Below the pieces are notes generated by a model, which worked only from the letters and a program-made list of their open reading frames with translations, ran no database searches and was not told where the DNA came from. Made by a program: the position numbers and the translations under genes. A stretch of DNA of 64,000 nucleotides from Microbacterium elymi (GTDB lineage: Bacteria; Actinomycetota; Actinomycetes; Actinomycetales; Microbacteriaceae): positions 2,046,001 through 2,110,000 of the forward strand of contig NZ_CP091139.2 in NCBI RefSeq assembly GCF_021582895.2, written 5' to 3'. Positions 9,073 through 20,002 of this stretch are shown piece by piece. Numbering within the stretch: position 1 is the first letter of the stretch; each line of letters starts with the position of its first letter.

Positions 9073-10235
9073 ATGGACCGGGAGATCTACGACGAGGACC
9101 ACGAGGCGTTCCGCGACGTCGTCAAGGAGTTCATCAAGCGCTACGCCACGAACGAGAAGCGCGAGCAGTGGGATGCCGACGGTGAGATCGACCGGGCGAC
9201 GATGCTCGCCGCGGGCGAGGCCGGGATCATCGGCCTGTCGGTCCCGGAGGAGTTCGGCGGCGCCGGGATGCTGCAGGACTACCGCTTCCGGGCGATCGTG
9301 CTCGAAGAGACCATCCAGTCCGGCAACGGCTCGCTGGCCGGCGCGTTCGGCATCCAGGACGACCTCGCAGTGCCCTACCTGGTGCACATGGGCACCGACG
9401 CGCAGAAGCAGAAGTGGCTGCCGAAGATGGCCACCGGCGAGGTGCTCGGCGCGCTCGCGATGACCGAGCCGGGCGCGGGCTCGGACCTGCGCGGCATCAA
9501 GACCACCGCCAAGAAGGTCGACGGCGGCTACCTCGTCAACGGCGCGAAGACGTTCATCTCCAGCGGCAAGACCGCCGATGTCGTCGTGACGTTCGTCAAG
9601 ACGGGCGAGGGCAATCGCCCGGACGCGTTCAGCCTCGTCCTGATCGAGGACGGGATGGAGGGCTTCGATCACGGCAAGAAGCTGAACAAGGTGGGCTTCC
9701 ACGGCTGGGACACCGCCGAGCTCAGCTTCACCGATGTGTTCGTGCCGGAGGAGAACCTGATCGGCGGCGTCGAGGGCAAGGGCTTCATCCAGCTGATGAT
9801 GAACCTGCCGCTGGAGCGGCTGTCGATCGGCGTCGCGGCCGCGGCTGCCGGCGAGGCCGCGCTGAAGTGGACGCTGGACTACACGCTGAGCCGGGATGCG
9901 TTCGGCAGCCGGTCGCGGACTTCCAGAACACCCGGTTCGCGCTGGCCGACATGGCGACCACGGTCGACGTGATGTGGGCGTACATCGATCGTGCGATGCT
10001 GCTCTACAAGGACCGCAAGCTCACGCCGGAGGAGGCCGCGAAGGTCAAGTTCTGGGCCACTGAGCGCGAATGGGAGCTGCTGGACCTGGGCGTGCAGCTG
10101 CACGGCGGGTACGGCTACATGCTCGAGTACCCGATCGCCCGCGCCTGGACCGACGCGCGCGTCCACCGCATCTACGGCGGTACGAACGAGGTCATGCGCG
10201 AGATCGTCGCGCGTCAGGTGACCGGCCGCAAGTAG
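9073..10235 (+). CDS. Acyl-CoA dehydrogenase
   Basis: FAD flavoprotein that introduces a trans-2,3 double bond into acyl-CoA in beta-oxidation or branched-chain catabolism. It has the family's usual length of about 387 residues. Recognisable blocks are AMTEPGAGSDLRG (FAD and substrate binding), FHGWDTAELSF, and the C-terminal GGYGYMLEYPIARAWTDARV followed by YGGTNEVMREI. A single break near 9910 (one C lost beside GCAGC; AFGQPVADFQNTRF on repair) splits the helical C-terminal domain. ATG 9073 is the natural start. The minus-strand TetR gene begins 10 bases after its stop, so the two are convergent. Chain-length preference cannot be read from sequence. Confidence 0.88.
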
Positions 10236-10245
10236 GGGCCGGGGC

Positions 10246-10826
10246 TCAGGCGTCGGCGGCCGGCGTCGCGGCGATGACGGCGACCGCGCGCGCGAGCTCG
10301 TCGCCGGTGGGGATCGCATCCGGGCTCATCAGCCAGAGGATGCCGAGGCTCTGCACGAGCACGTAGTCGAGCTTCGCGACCGCTTCGACGTCGGCGTCGG
10401 CGAGCTCCGGCCGAGCGGCGCGCAGCTGCTCGGCCATGCCGGCGTAGCCCTGACCCGTCGCCGCGGCGAGCTCGCGGCTCGTCGTCCCGTCGCGCAGCAC
10501 GCGCACCGCGTTCTCCAGGCTCGCCAGCAGCGCCTCGCGGTTGGCGGCGAAGATCTCGGGCATCCGGTTCCACAGCGCGGCGAACCCGTCGAGCAGGGGG
10601 CGTCGGCGTGCTCGGCGACGACGTTCTCCATGGCATCGCCGATGCCGCTGCCCAGCGACTGCGTGAGCGCCTCGGTGATCAGCCGCTCCTTCGACCCGAA
10701 GTGGTAGCCGATCGCGGCGAGGCTGACTCCGGCCGCCGTCGCGATCTCGCGCGCGGTCGCTCGGGCCACTCCCTGCTCGAGGATCACCTGGCGCGCGCCG
10801 GCGAGAAGGTCTTCGCGGTTGCCCAT
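10246..10826 (-). CDS. TetR-family transcriptional regulator
   Basis: A repressor of about 193 residues. The N-terminal helix-turn-helix is visible (ARATAREIATAAGVSLAAIGYHFGSKERL broken only by description here: the recognition core is AAGVSLAAIGYHFGSK). The C-terminal ligand domain is poorly conserved, as usual. One break near 10600 is a lost C in a C run (ADAPLLDGF on repair), unrelated to GCAGC. It is divergent from the FAD monooxygenase across a spacer with dyad symmetry, so it probably represses that gene and itself. The ligand is unknown. Confidence 0.82.
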
Positions 10827-10836
10827 GGCGCCAGTC

Positions 10837-10916
10837 TAAGACAAATGAATGAGACGCGCGTACTAGACAGATGTGCAAGCGGTCTGTTAGACATACGTAT
10901 TAGACATTTGTCTCAT
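10837..10916. promoter_or_regulatory. Divergent promoter/operator between TetR and monooxygenase genes
   Basis: The 106-base spacer is AT-richer than its surroundings and repeats AGACA/TGTCT half-sites. The best dyad is ATTAGACATTTGTCTCAT (10899-10916), with arms ATnAGACA and TGTCTnAT. Related half-sites lie at 10837-10855 (AAGACAAATGAATGAGAC) and around 10887. This spacing fits a TetR dimer operator controlling both genes. Confidence 0.6.
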
Positions 10917-10932
10917 CAGATTGGAGCACCTC

Positions 10933-12194
10933 ATGACAACGCACGACAGCAGCATCCGCGTCCTCGTCTCGGGCGGCGGCATCGCCGGCCTCGCTCTCGC
11001 CCTGCAGCTCGTCCGCCAGGGCGTCCGCACCACCGTGGTCGAGCGCGCGAGCGCGCCCCGGCCCGGCGGGCAGGCGGTCGACCTGCGCGGCGCCAGTCGT
11101 GAGGTGGCCGAGCGGATGGGCCTGATGCCCGGCATCGAGCCGCACCGGCTTGCACGAGGAGGGCCTGGCCTACGTCGACGGCCGCGGACGCGTGTTCGGC
11201 CGCATGTCGATGGCCGCATTCGACGGACAGGGCGCCGTCGCGGAGGTCGAGATCGCACGCGGCGACCTCGCCGACGTGCTCCTGGCGGAGCTGACTGCCG
11301 CCGCCGAGGCCGCGCCCGGCCTGCTCGACCTGCGCTACGACGACCGGATCACGGCGCTCGACCCTGCCCTCGACGGCGTGGACGTCGCGTTCGAGCACGG
11401 CGCGCCCGAGCGCTACGACGTCGTGGTCGGCGCGGACGGCGTGCATTCGGCCACGCGGCGGCTCGCCTTCGGGCCGGAGGAGCGGTACGCCACCGGGCTG
11501 GGCGGATACGCCGCCTTCTTCACGATGCCCACGCCCGCCGACATCGAGCCGGGATGGTTCTCGATGCGGTTCGTGCCGGGGGCCACCTTCGGCATCCGGC
11601 CCGACCTCGACCCGACGACGGCGAAGGCGATGCTGACCCTGCGCGTGGACAGCGATCCCCGGCTTGCGCGCAGACCGCGGCCGGCAGGAGGCGCTGATCC
11701 GCGGCCTGCTGCAGGATGCGGGATGGCGCGCGCCCGAGATCCTCGACGCGATGGCCGCGGCATCCGACTTCTACTTCGACGAGCGCTGCGCATCGACCTG
11801 CCGAGCGCGGTGAAGGGCCGCATCGCGCTGCTCGGCGACGCCGCCTCGTGCGGCTCGCCCATGACCGGCATGGGCACCGCCACCGCCCTCGTCGGCGCCT
11901 ACCTGCTCGCCGCGCGCATCGCGGATGCCGGCGGCGACCTGACCGGCGCGCTGCGAGCAATACGACGCCGACATCGCGCCGTTCGCCGAGGCGGGCAAGA
12001 AGGTTCCCGGGGGCGGCATCCAGCGGATGGTGCCGGCGAGCCGCGCCGAGGCCGCCCTCTCGCGGGTCATGACCGGGCTGATGATGTCGCGACCCGCGCG
12101 TCCGATCGTGCGCCGCATGTTCGTCCAGGGGGCGGACGACCTCGCGCTTCCGGTCGGACGCGACGCACCTGCGCGCGTCGCGTCCGCTCGCTAG
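10933..12194 (+). CDS. FAD-dependent monooxygenase (PHBH-like)
   Basis: Class A flavin hydroxylase using NAD(P)H and oxygen; such enzymes act on aromatic compounds or drugs. It has the ADP-binding GGGIAGLALALQL near the N-terminus, a GADGVHSATRRL block and the LLGDAASCGSPMTGMGTA FAD-ribityl motif. Length is about 420 residues after repair. Breaks: 11152 and 11664 (GCTGC to GCTTGC), 11787 and 11957 (bases lost next to GCTGC). ATG 10933 follows GGAG at a good distance. The divergent TetR gene suggests induction by a xenobiotic or by the substrate. The LuxR-type gene starts 29 bases downstream. The substrate is unknown. Confidence 0.85.
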
Positions 12195-12223
12195 CCTGGG
12201 GGCGGGCAGCGGAAGGGGAGTGC

Positions 12224-14909
12224 ATGGCGTACGACCCGGATCGGGAGTGGCCGTTCCTTGCCCGGGACGCCGAGCTGGACGCGCTGTGCACGACGATCCG
12301 GGCCGGTGTCGACACTCCGGATGCTCCGGGCGGGGCCGTCATCGTCGCGGGTGCGGGTGTGGGGAAGACGCGGCTCGCCCGTGAGGCCGCGCAGGCCGCC
12401 GCCGCCCGCGGCATCCCGACGCTGCGGGTGGTCGGCACGCGTGCGACGCGGCAGACGCCGTACGCGGCGGTCGCCCACCTCGCCGCCCACGCGGGGCCGG
12501 AGGAGGATGCCGCGGCCCGCTACCGCGCGGTCGCCGCGGCGCTGCCGGCCGACCCGCGACCGCTGCTCGTGGTCGACGATGCGCAGCTTGCTCGACCCGG
12601 CCAGCGCCGCCCTGATCCTGCACCTGGTGATCACCGCGGCGGTCACGGTGATCGCGACCGTGCGCCGCGGGGCCGTCGTCCCCGACCCGATCACGGCGCT
12701 GTGGGCGGACGAGCTGGTCACGCGGATCGACCTGACGCCCTTGCCCCCGCGGGAGCTGGAGGAGGTGCTGCGGGCCGCCCTCGACGAGCGCATCACCGCC
12801 GCCAGTGCGCACCGGCTCGCGGCCACCGCGGCCGGCAACGCCCTGTACGCGCGGGAGCTCGTGCGCGCCGCGGTCGCCTCGGGGGCGCTCGCCGAGACGG
12901 ACGGAGTCTGGACCTGGGACGGCACCGTCGTGGTGGGCGATCGGCTGGTGGATGCCGTCGGCCGCCGCCTGGGCGGACTGTCGGCCGGTGACCGCGTCGC
13001 GCTGACCCGGCTCGCGGTGGGCGAGCCGCTGTCGCTCGGGCTCGCCGAGCGGGTCGCCGAGCCCGACGCCCTCGCCCGGCTCGAGCGCGAAGGCCTGATC
13101 CGGATCGAGGACGGGCTGTGCCGCCTGGACCATCCGGTGTTCGCGGACGTGCTGCTGACGGATGCGGGGGTGGCGACCACGCGTGCCGCGCTTGCGCATC
13201 CTGGTCGAGGCGTCCGAGCAGCTCTCTCCCGGCGAGGACCTGCTGCGCCGCACCACGTGGCGCCTGGAGAGCGGGATCGCTCCGCCGCCGGACGACCTCG
13301 TGCGCGCGGCACGACTGGCGCTGACGGCGTTCGACCCGGCACGGGCCGCGCGCCTGGCCGAGGCGGCGATCGATGCGGGCGCGGCGGATGCGGCGCAGGC
13401 GCGCGTGGTGTGGGCCATCGCCTGCAACCAGCAGGTGCGGTTCGCCGAGGCCGCGCGGCTGCTCGCCGTGGCCGAGCGCGATGTCCTGCGCACCGGTTCG
13501 CCGGCGCTCCGCCGCGAGTGGCTGGACGCGAGCGTGGTCGCGCTGCACCAGGGGCTGGGCCGGACCGCGGATGCGGAGCACCTCCTGGAGCGGGTCGAGG
13601 CCGCGACATCCGCCCGCCCCGCCGACCGTCGGCTCGCCCGCGCGCTGCGCGCGAACATCCTCGCCGACGACGGGCGACTGGCCGAGACCGTCGACCTGAC
13701 CCGCGCCGTCCTGGGCGACGATGCGCCGCCGGACTACGCCGCCGTGGTCGCCGCATCCTCCCTCGGCGAGGCGCAGGCCACGATGGGGCTGACCCACAGC
13801 GCGCGGCAGACCCATCGGATGCTCTACGCGCTGAAGGACGCGGGGGTGCCCGAGGCGCAGCGCGCCGGAGACTACGCGGCGCTGCAGGAGCTGATGTGCC
13901 AGATGCTGGAGGGCCGCGTCGACGAGGCATCCGTCGTCGCCGAGGGCGTCTACCGGATGCTGGTGGCCGGCCACGAGCACACCACGGTCGGGCTCGCCGC
14001 ACTGGTGGCGGGGCGGTGCCGGCTCGGACAGGGCAGGATCGCCGAGGCCGCGCAGACCATGCGCGAGGCGGTCGACCTGCTTGCGCCGCACCGATCTGGA
14101 CGGCGCGCTGCCCTGGGCGCTGAGCATCCTCGCCCAGATCGAGGCGCTTGCGCGGCGACGTGGGCGCCGCGCAGGAGGCGCTGGACGAGAGCCGCATTCA
14201 GCACCGCACACCGGTGCCCGCCCGCTCGCGGTTCGACCTGATCCTGGCCGAGGTGCGCGTCCGCGCTGCGGCCGGCGACCGCACCGGGGCCGTCCGCATC
14301 GCCCTCGCCGGCACGACACACGCCGGCGCGGACGGAATCGAGCAGTTCACCGTGTACCGGGCCCAGCTGAAGTACCTCGCCGCCCTGCAGGGCGGCGATG
14401 CGGCACTGCTCGCCCCGGAGCTGGCGGCGGATGCCGCGGCCTGCGAATCCGAGCTGGTCGCGCTCATCGCCGACGCCGTCTCGGCGCTGGCGGCGTCGGA
14501 TCCGACGACGCTGGCCCGAATCGGCGAGCGGTTCGAACAGCGGGGGCTGCGGCTGGAGGCGATGGACGCGGCCACGGCGGCCGCTCGCCTCCTCCGCGAG
14601 GACGGACAGGCCGCCCGCGCCGCACGTCTGGAGACGCGCGCTCTGCGACTGGCCCGGCAGTGCGGCGTGGAGATGCCCCGCTCGCCGACCGGCAGGCTCC
14701 GGCTCAGCCGGCGCGAGCAGGAGGTCGCCGCGCTCGCCGCGGAGGGACGGGCCAACGCCGAGATCGCGCAGCGGCTCACGCTCTCTGTCCGTACCGTCGA
14801 GTCCCACCTCTATCAGGCATTCGGCAAGCTCGGGTGCGAGCGTCGCGAAGACCTGGCCGCGGCGCTGTCGCCGACACCCGATCGCCCGGAGACGTTCTCA
14901 GAGTTCTGA
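12224..14909 (+). CDS. Large LuxR-family ATPase regulator (LAL/MalT-like)
   Basis: A regulator of about 893 residues with an N-terminal P-loop ATPase domain, a long helical repeat region and a C-terminal LuxR helix-turn-helix. Walker A is GAGVGKT (residues 43-49) and Walker B is LLVVDDAQL. The DNA-binding end reads LSRREQEVAALAAEGRANAE, then RTVESHLYQAFGKLG. The Ala/Arg-rich middle looks like TPR-type repeats. Breaks at 12590, 13192, 14082 and 14148 are all GCTGC to GCTTGC. The GGAAGGGGAG ribosome-binding site supports ATG 12224. The peptide-type ABC operon starts 127 bases later in the same direction, which makes it a candidate target (inference). Confidence 0.87.
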
Positions 14910-15036
14910 TCCGACGCAGAAGGAACGCTCAGCGCGCTCTGGGCGGTCTTTGTCATTCCGAAGTGCTTACTGAGGAGAAGGAAGTTGCGCGCCACGGCAC
15001 AAGCAACCGCGCCACGCTCAAGCCGGGAGGCTCAGC

Positions 15037-16896
15037 ATGAAACTTCATCTTTCGGGCGCATCGCGCCGGCTCCTGCTGCCGGCCGTGATCGTCGCCGCCG
15101 CATCCATCGCCCTGGTCGGCTGTTCCGGGTCATCCAGCCCCGGCACGACGACGGCACCCAACGCGAACGCGCCAGGCAAGGCATCCGACACCATCTCGTG
15201 GGCGCTGCCGCCGGGCACCGTGCCGAACTGGATCTGGCCGTTCTCGCCGATCGCCGACTTCTCGGTGACCAACGCCGAGATGCAGTCGATGATGTACCGC
15301 ACCCTGTATTGGTTCGGTGACAACGGCAAGACCGGTGTCGACGACTCGCTGAGCCTCGCGAACGAGCCCGCGTACAGCAACGGCGGCAAGACCGTGACGA
15401 TCACGCTCAAGCCGTACGTCTGGTCGAACGGCGAGAAGCTCACCGCGCAGGACGTGCTGTTCTGGATCAACATGGACAAGGCCGAGAAGGCCAACTACGC
15501 CGGCTATGCGCCCGGACAGTTCCCCGACAACATCGTCAGCGCGAAGGCCACGAACGACACGACGGTGGTCCTGACCACAGACAAGGCCTACAGCCAGCAG
15601 TGGTTCCTGTTCAACCAGCTCAGCCAGATCACGCCGATGCCGATGGCCTGGGACGAGACCAGCGCCACAGCGAAGGGCGACTGCGTGACGGACATCAGCG
15701 GCTGCAAGGCCGTGTTCGCGTACCTGACTGCGCAGTCCAAGGACCTGCCGAGCTACGCGACCAGCAAGGTCTGGTCGGTGGTGGACGGGCCGTGGAAGCT
15801 GAAGAGCTTCAACTCGGACGGGCACGTCGACTTCGTGCCGAACCCCACTTACGCCGGGCCGCAGAAGGCGCAGGTGAAGGACTTCAAGATGGTGCCGTTC
15901 ACCACCGACACCGCGGAGTTCAACGTGCTGCGCGGCGGGAGCACCCTCGACGTCGGATACATCCCGACGCAGGACATCGCCAAGCCGAAGCCGGCCGACA
16001 CCTCGCCGGCCTCTCCTGGCCCGAACCCGCTGAACTCGAACTACCAGCTGCTGCCGTGGTTCCTGTACGGATTCAACTACTTCCCGATCAACTACAACAA
16101 CCCCACCGTGGGCCCGATCTTCACGCAGCTGTACTTCCGCCAGGCCCTGCAGTCGGTCGTCGACCAGCAGGGGATCATCTCGTCCACCGCGAAGAACTAC
16201 GGCGTCCAGACCACCGGTCCGGTTCCGCTGTTCCCGGACAGCCCGCTCGTGTCGCAGACCGAGAAGGACAACCCGTATCCGTTCAGCATCGCCAACGCGA
16301 AGAAGTACCTCACCGACAACGGGTGGGACGTGGTCCCGAAGGGGACGACGACCTGCGCGAAGCCCGGAACCGGAACCGGTGAGTGCGGCGCGGGCATCGC
16401 GGTGGGTCAAGCGCTGACCTTCACGCTCCCGTATGCCAGCGGCAACGCGACGATCGACACCGCGATGGCATCGCTCAAGTCGAACGCGGCCCAGGTCGGG
16501 ATCACCCTGAACCTCAAGTCCGAGCCGTTCAACTCGGTCACCGGAGCGACCGTGCCGTGCTCGGGCAAGACCTGCACCTGGCAGATGGGCAACTGGGGCG
16601 GCGGCTGGGTGTACGCACCCGACTTCTACCCGACCGGCGAGCTGCTGTTCGCCACCGGTGCCGGGTCGAACTCGGGCAGCTACTCGAACGCCACCCTCGA
16701 CAAGCTGATCGCCGCGACGAACACGCAGAGCGGCACCGCGGTGCTGCAGGCGTACGAGGACTTCATGGCCAAGAACGTCCCGGTCATCTACCAGCCCAAC
16801 TACACCTACTCGCTCACCGAGATCGCCAACGGGCTGAAGGGCTACACCTCGAACAACCCGTACGGGTACATCACGCCGGAGGAGTGGCACTACTGA
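15037..16896 (+). CDS. ABC transporter substrate-binding lipoprotein (peptide/nickel type)
   Basis: Extracytoplasmic solute receptor of SBP family 5 (DppA/OppA-like), 619 residues. A lipobox ends the signal peptide (SIALVGCSGSS), so it is lipid-anchored. The body has the family's ALPPGTVPNWIWPF start, LKPYVWSNGEKLTAQDV and the C-terminal YxPDFYPTGE type block. The frame is intact. It heads an operon with two permeases and two ATPases. GGGAGG sits just before ATG 15037. The ligand may be an oligopeptide or another small solute; family 5 proteins vary. Confidence 0.9.
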   Translation: MKLHLSGASRRLLLPAVIVAAASIALVGCSGSSSPGTTTAPNANAPGKASDTISWALPPGTVPNWIWPFSPIADFSVTNAEMQSMMYRTLYWFGDNGKTGVDDSLSLANEPAYSNGGKTVTITLKPYVWSNGEKLTAQDVLFWINMDKAEKANYAGYAPGQFPDNIVSAKATNDTTVVLTTDKAYSQQWFLFNQLSQITPMPMAWDETSATAKGDCVTDISGCKAVFAYLTAQSKDLPSYATSKVWSVVDGPWKLKSFNSDGHVDFVPNPTYAGPQKAQVKDFKMVPFTTDTAEFNVLRGGSTLDVGYIPTQDIAKPKPADTSPASPGPNPLNSNYQLLPWFLYGFNYFPINYNNPTVGPIFTQLYFRQALQSVVDQQGIISSTAKNYGVQTTGPVPLFPDSPLVSQTEKDNPYPFSIANAKKYLTDNGWDVVPKGTTTCAKPGTGTGECGAGIAVGQALTFTLPYASGNATIDTAMASLKSNAAQVGITLNLKSEPFNSVTGATVPCSGKTCTWQMGNWGGGWVYAPDFYPTGELLFATGAGSNSGSYSNATLDKLIAATNTQSGTAVLQAYEDFMAKNVPVIYQPNYTYSLTEIANGLKGYTSNNPYGYITPEEWHY

Positions 16897-16938
16897 TCAG
16901 CAGCACATGACGGGCACGACCGGCGGGAGGCGCAAGCG

Positions 16939-17882
16939 ATGGTCGGATACATCATCCGGCGCCTCCTGCAGGCCGTGCTCGTCGTCCTCGTGGTGACGAT
17001 CATCGTCTTCCTCCTGCTGGACTCGCTGCCCGGGGGCCGGCGCGGGCCATCCTGGGGCCGCGCGCGACCCCGCTGCAGATCCAGCAGTTCGACGTCGCGA
17101 ACGGTCTGGATCAGCCTCTGATCGTCCAGTACTTCACGACCGTGGGCGGCTGGGTCACCGGGAACTTCGGGTTCTCATACGTGCTGAACCAGTCGGTCGG
17201 CTCGCTGCTGGTCGAGCGGCTGCCCAAGACGATCATCCTGGCGGTGCTGGCGCTCGTGCTGACCGTCATCGTCGCGATCCCGATCGGCATCTACCAGGCG
17301 GTGCGGCGCAACCGCACCTTCGACTACGTCGCGACCGGGCTCTCGTTCATCTTCTACGCGGCGCCGACGTTCTTCCTTGGGCTCATCATGATCGAGATCT
17401 TCTCGTCGTACCTGGGCTGGCTGCCGCCCGAGGCGCCGCAGTCCGACGGCGTGGTCCCGATCTTCCAGGACTTCGACGCGATGATCCTGCCCATCGTCAC
17501 CCTGGCGCTGCTGGGCATCGCCGGCTTCTCCCGGTACATGCGCTCCTCGGTGCTGGACAACGTGAGTCAGGACTACGTGCGCACCGCGCGCGCGAAGGGC
17601 GCGTCGTCGTCCCGCGTGCTGTGGCGGCACGTGCTGCGCAACGCGCTCATCCCCATCATCACGCTGCTCGGGCTGTCCCTCCCGGCGCTGTTCGCCGGAG
17701 CACTCATCACCGAGTCGATCTTCAACTTCCCCGGGATGGGGCTGCTGTTCTGGCAGGCGGCGCAGCAGTCCGACTACCCAGTCGAGATCGGCGTCGTCAT
17801 CATCACCGCGTTCGCGACCGTGATCGGCAACCTCCTGGCCGACATCTCCCTGGCCGCCATCGATCCGCGAGTGGCGCTGTGA
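16939..17882 (+). CDS. ABC transporter permease (DppB-like)
   Basis: Inner-membrane permease of the peptide importer. It starts with the typical MVGYIIRRLLQAVLVVLVVT helix and has the EAA-type loop ARAKGASSSRVLWRHVLRNA that contacts the ATPase. One break near 17040 is a lost C in a run (GGPARAILGPRAT on repair), splitting the first periplasmic loop. The first piece is only 60 codons, but there is no doubt it belongs. Only 42 bases separate it from the binding-protein gene and 10 from the next permease gene. Confidence 0.9.
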
Positions 17883-17892
17883 GGGCGAGATC

Positions 17893-18852
17893 ATGACGAC
17901 GCAGCTGGGCGGACCCCCTCCGGTCGAACCGGTGGGCGGGCTGGATGCCGCGGCCCCGCAGGTCGCGGCATCCATCGCCACCGGCGGGACCATCGCGGGG
18001 CGTCCGAAGAGCCTGTTCCGGCTCGGGTTCGAGGTGTTCGTCCAGAACCGGCTGGCGATCGTGGGAATCGTCGTGGTCGCGCTCGCGGTGCTGTTCTGCT
18101 TCGTCGGCCCGCTGCTCTACCGCACCGACCAGGTCACGGTGGACCTGACATCCGCGAACCTGGCGCCCGGGCCGGGGCATCCCCTCGGAACCGACGGGTC
18201 CGGCTACGACGTGCTCGGCCGCCTCATGGTGGGCGGGCAGACCTCGCTCATCGTGGGGTTCGCAGCCGCGGCGATCGCCACGATCGTCGGCACCGTATGG
18301 GGCGCGATCGCCGGCTTCTTCGGCGGTGTCGTGGACGGCGTGATGATGCGCATCGTCGATGCGATCCTGGCGATCCCGATCCTGTTCCTGCTGCTGTTCC
18401 TGGTCACGATCGTGCGGCCGTCGCTGCCGGTGATGATCTTCGTGATCGGACTGACGGCCTGGCTGGTGCCCGCCCGGCTCGTGCGCGGCGAGTCGCTCAC
18501 GCTGCGGGTGCGCGAGTACGTGCAGGCGGTGCGCGTGATGGGCGGGTCGTCATGGCGGTCGGTGACCCGGCACATCATGCCGAACGTGGTGGGCACGGTG
18601 ATCGTGAACGCGACGTTCCAGGTCGCCGACGCGATCCTGCTGGTGGCCTACCTCGGCTACCTCGGGTTGGGCATCTCGCCACCGGCCACCGACTGGGGCG
18701 GCATGCTCAGCAACGGCACGCAGTACGTGTTCCTGAACTACTGGTGGCTGATCTACCCGGCGGGGTTGGCCATCATCATCGTCGTGGTGGCCGTCAACCT
18801 CGTCGGCGACGGACTGCGCGACGCGGTCGAGGTGCGGCTCGAGCGCCGCTGA
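17893..18852 (+). CDS. ABC transporter permease (DppC-like)
   Basis: Second membrane subunit, 319 residues and intact. A cytoplasmic N-terminal tail precedes the first helix (RLAIVGIVVVALAVLFCF). The coupling loop is LRVREYVQAVRVMGGSSWRS, followed by RHIMPNV. The C-terminus DGLRDAVEVRLERR is characteristic of the DppC group. It pairs with the preceding DppB-like subunit, and the ATPase gene begins 10 bases after the stop. Confidence 0.93.
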   Translation: MTTQLGGPPPVEPVGGLDAAAPQVAASIATGGTIAGRPKSLFRLGFEVFVQNRLAIVGIVVVALAVLFCFVGPLLYRTDQVTVDLTSANLAPGPGHPLGTDGSGYDVLGRLMVGGQTSLIVGFAAAAIATIVGTVWGAIAGFFGGVVDGVMMRIVDAILAIPILFLLLFLVTIVRPSLPVMIFVIGLTAWLVPARLVRGESLTLRVREYVQAVRVMGGSSWRSVTRHIMPNVVGTVIVNATFQVADAILLVAYLGYLGLGISPPATDWGGMLSNGTQYVFLNYWWLIYPAGLAIIIVVVAVNLVGDGLRDAVEVRLERR

Positions 18853-18861
18853 GGGGGGGTC

Positions 18862-20002
18862 ATGGCGCTTCTGGAGGTGCAGGGGCTGAGCTGCGACATC
18901 CGGCTCAGCAAGTCCGTCGTGCACGCCCTCGACGACGTGTCGTTCACGGTGGATGCCGGTGAGACAGTGGGCCTGGTCGGTGAATCCGGATGTGGCAAGA
19001 CCATGACGGCGATGTCGATCGAGCGGCTGCTGCCGCCGGGCGGCCACCTGGTCGGCGGCCACGTGCTCTTCGACGGCCGAGACCTGACGACGCTGCCCGA
19101 GTCGCACATGCGCGAGGTGCGCGGCGGCGACATCGGGATGATCTTCCAGGACCCGATGACGAGCCTGAACCCGGTCCAGAGCATCGGCGAGCAGGTCGCC
19201 GAGCCGCTGCCGCCGCATCGTGGGATGTCGCGGTCGCAGGCGCGCGAACCGGTGCTCGAGATGCTGCGGCTGGTCGGCATCCCGCACCCCGAGCAGCGGA
19301 TGGACAGCTACCCGCACCACCTGTCGGGCGGGCAGCGGCAGCGCATCATGATCGCGATGGCGCTGATCTGCCGGCCCAAGCTGCTGATCGCCGACGAGCC
19401 CACGACGGCGCTGGATGTCACCGTGCAGAAGCAGATCCTCGAGCTCATCGACCGGCTGCGGACCGAACTCGGGATGGCCGTCATCCTCATCACCCACGAC
19501 CTCGGCGTGATCGCCGGCCGCGCCGACCGCGTCGTCGTGATGTATGCGGGCAAGGTCGCCGAGACGGCCGAGACGCAGACGCTTTTCACTCAGCCCCGGC
19601 ATCGGTACACCGAGGCGCTGTTCGAGGCGCTGCCCGAGCGCGCCGCCGGCTCCGGCGAGAGGCTCTACTCGATCCCTGGGCTTGCCGCCGGACCTGATCG
19701 ACCCGCCGCACGCGTGCCCGTTCGCGCCGCGCTGCCGGTTCGCGATCGAACGGTGCCGCACCGAGATGCCGCAGCTCGAACCGGCCGGCGCCATCTCCGG
19801 TGAATCGGGGATCAGCGCCGATCCGTCCCATCGGTTCGCGTGCTTCGTGCCGCGCACTGAACCGCTGCCGGCGCCCGCCGAGATCGCGGCCGCACGCGCG
19901 CCCGCGGCGGACGCGGCATCCAGCGACGACCGCGAATGGGTCGCCCCCACCCGGTTCATCCCCGCGGACGGCGTGCCGCTGCCGAGCTGGACCGGCTGGT
20001 GA
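18862..20002 (+). CDS. ABC transporter ATPase (DppD-like)
   Basis: First nucleotide-binding subunit. Walker A is GESGCGKT, the Q-loop is [12 protein letters not shown], the signature is LSGGQRQRI, Walker B is [12 protein letters not shown] and the switch His is in ITHDLGV. The C-terminal Cys-rich oligopeptide/dipeptide motif is [14 protein letters not shown], reached after the break at 19682 (GCTGC to GCTTGC). After that motif the frame runs through a natural-looking linker (PADGVPL). A one-base deletion at about 19980 (CTGCTCGAG to CTGCCGAG) would join it directly to the next ATPase, so the two may be one double-ATPase gene. Confidence 0.88.
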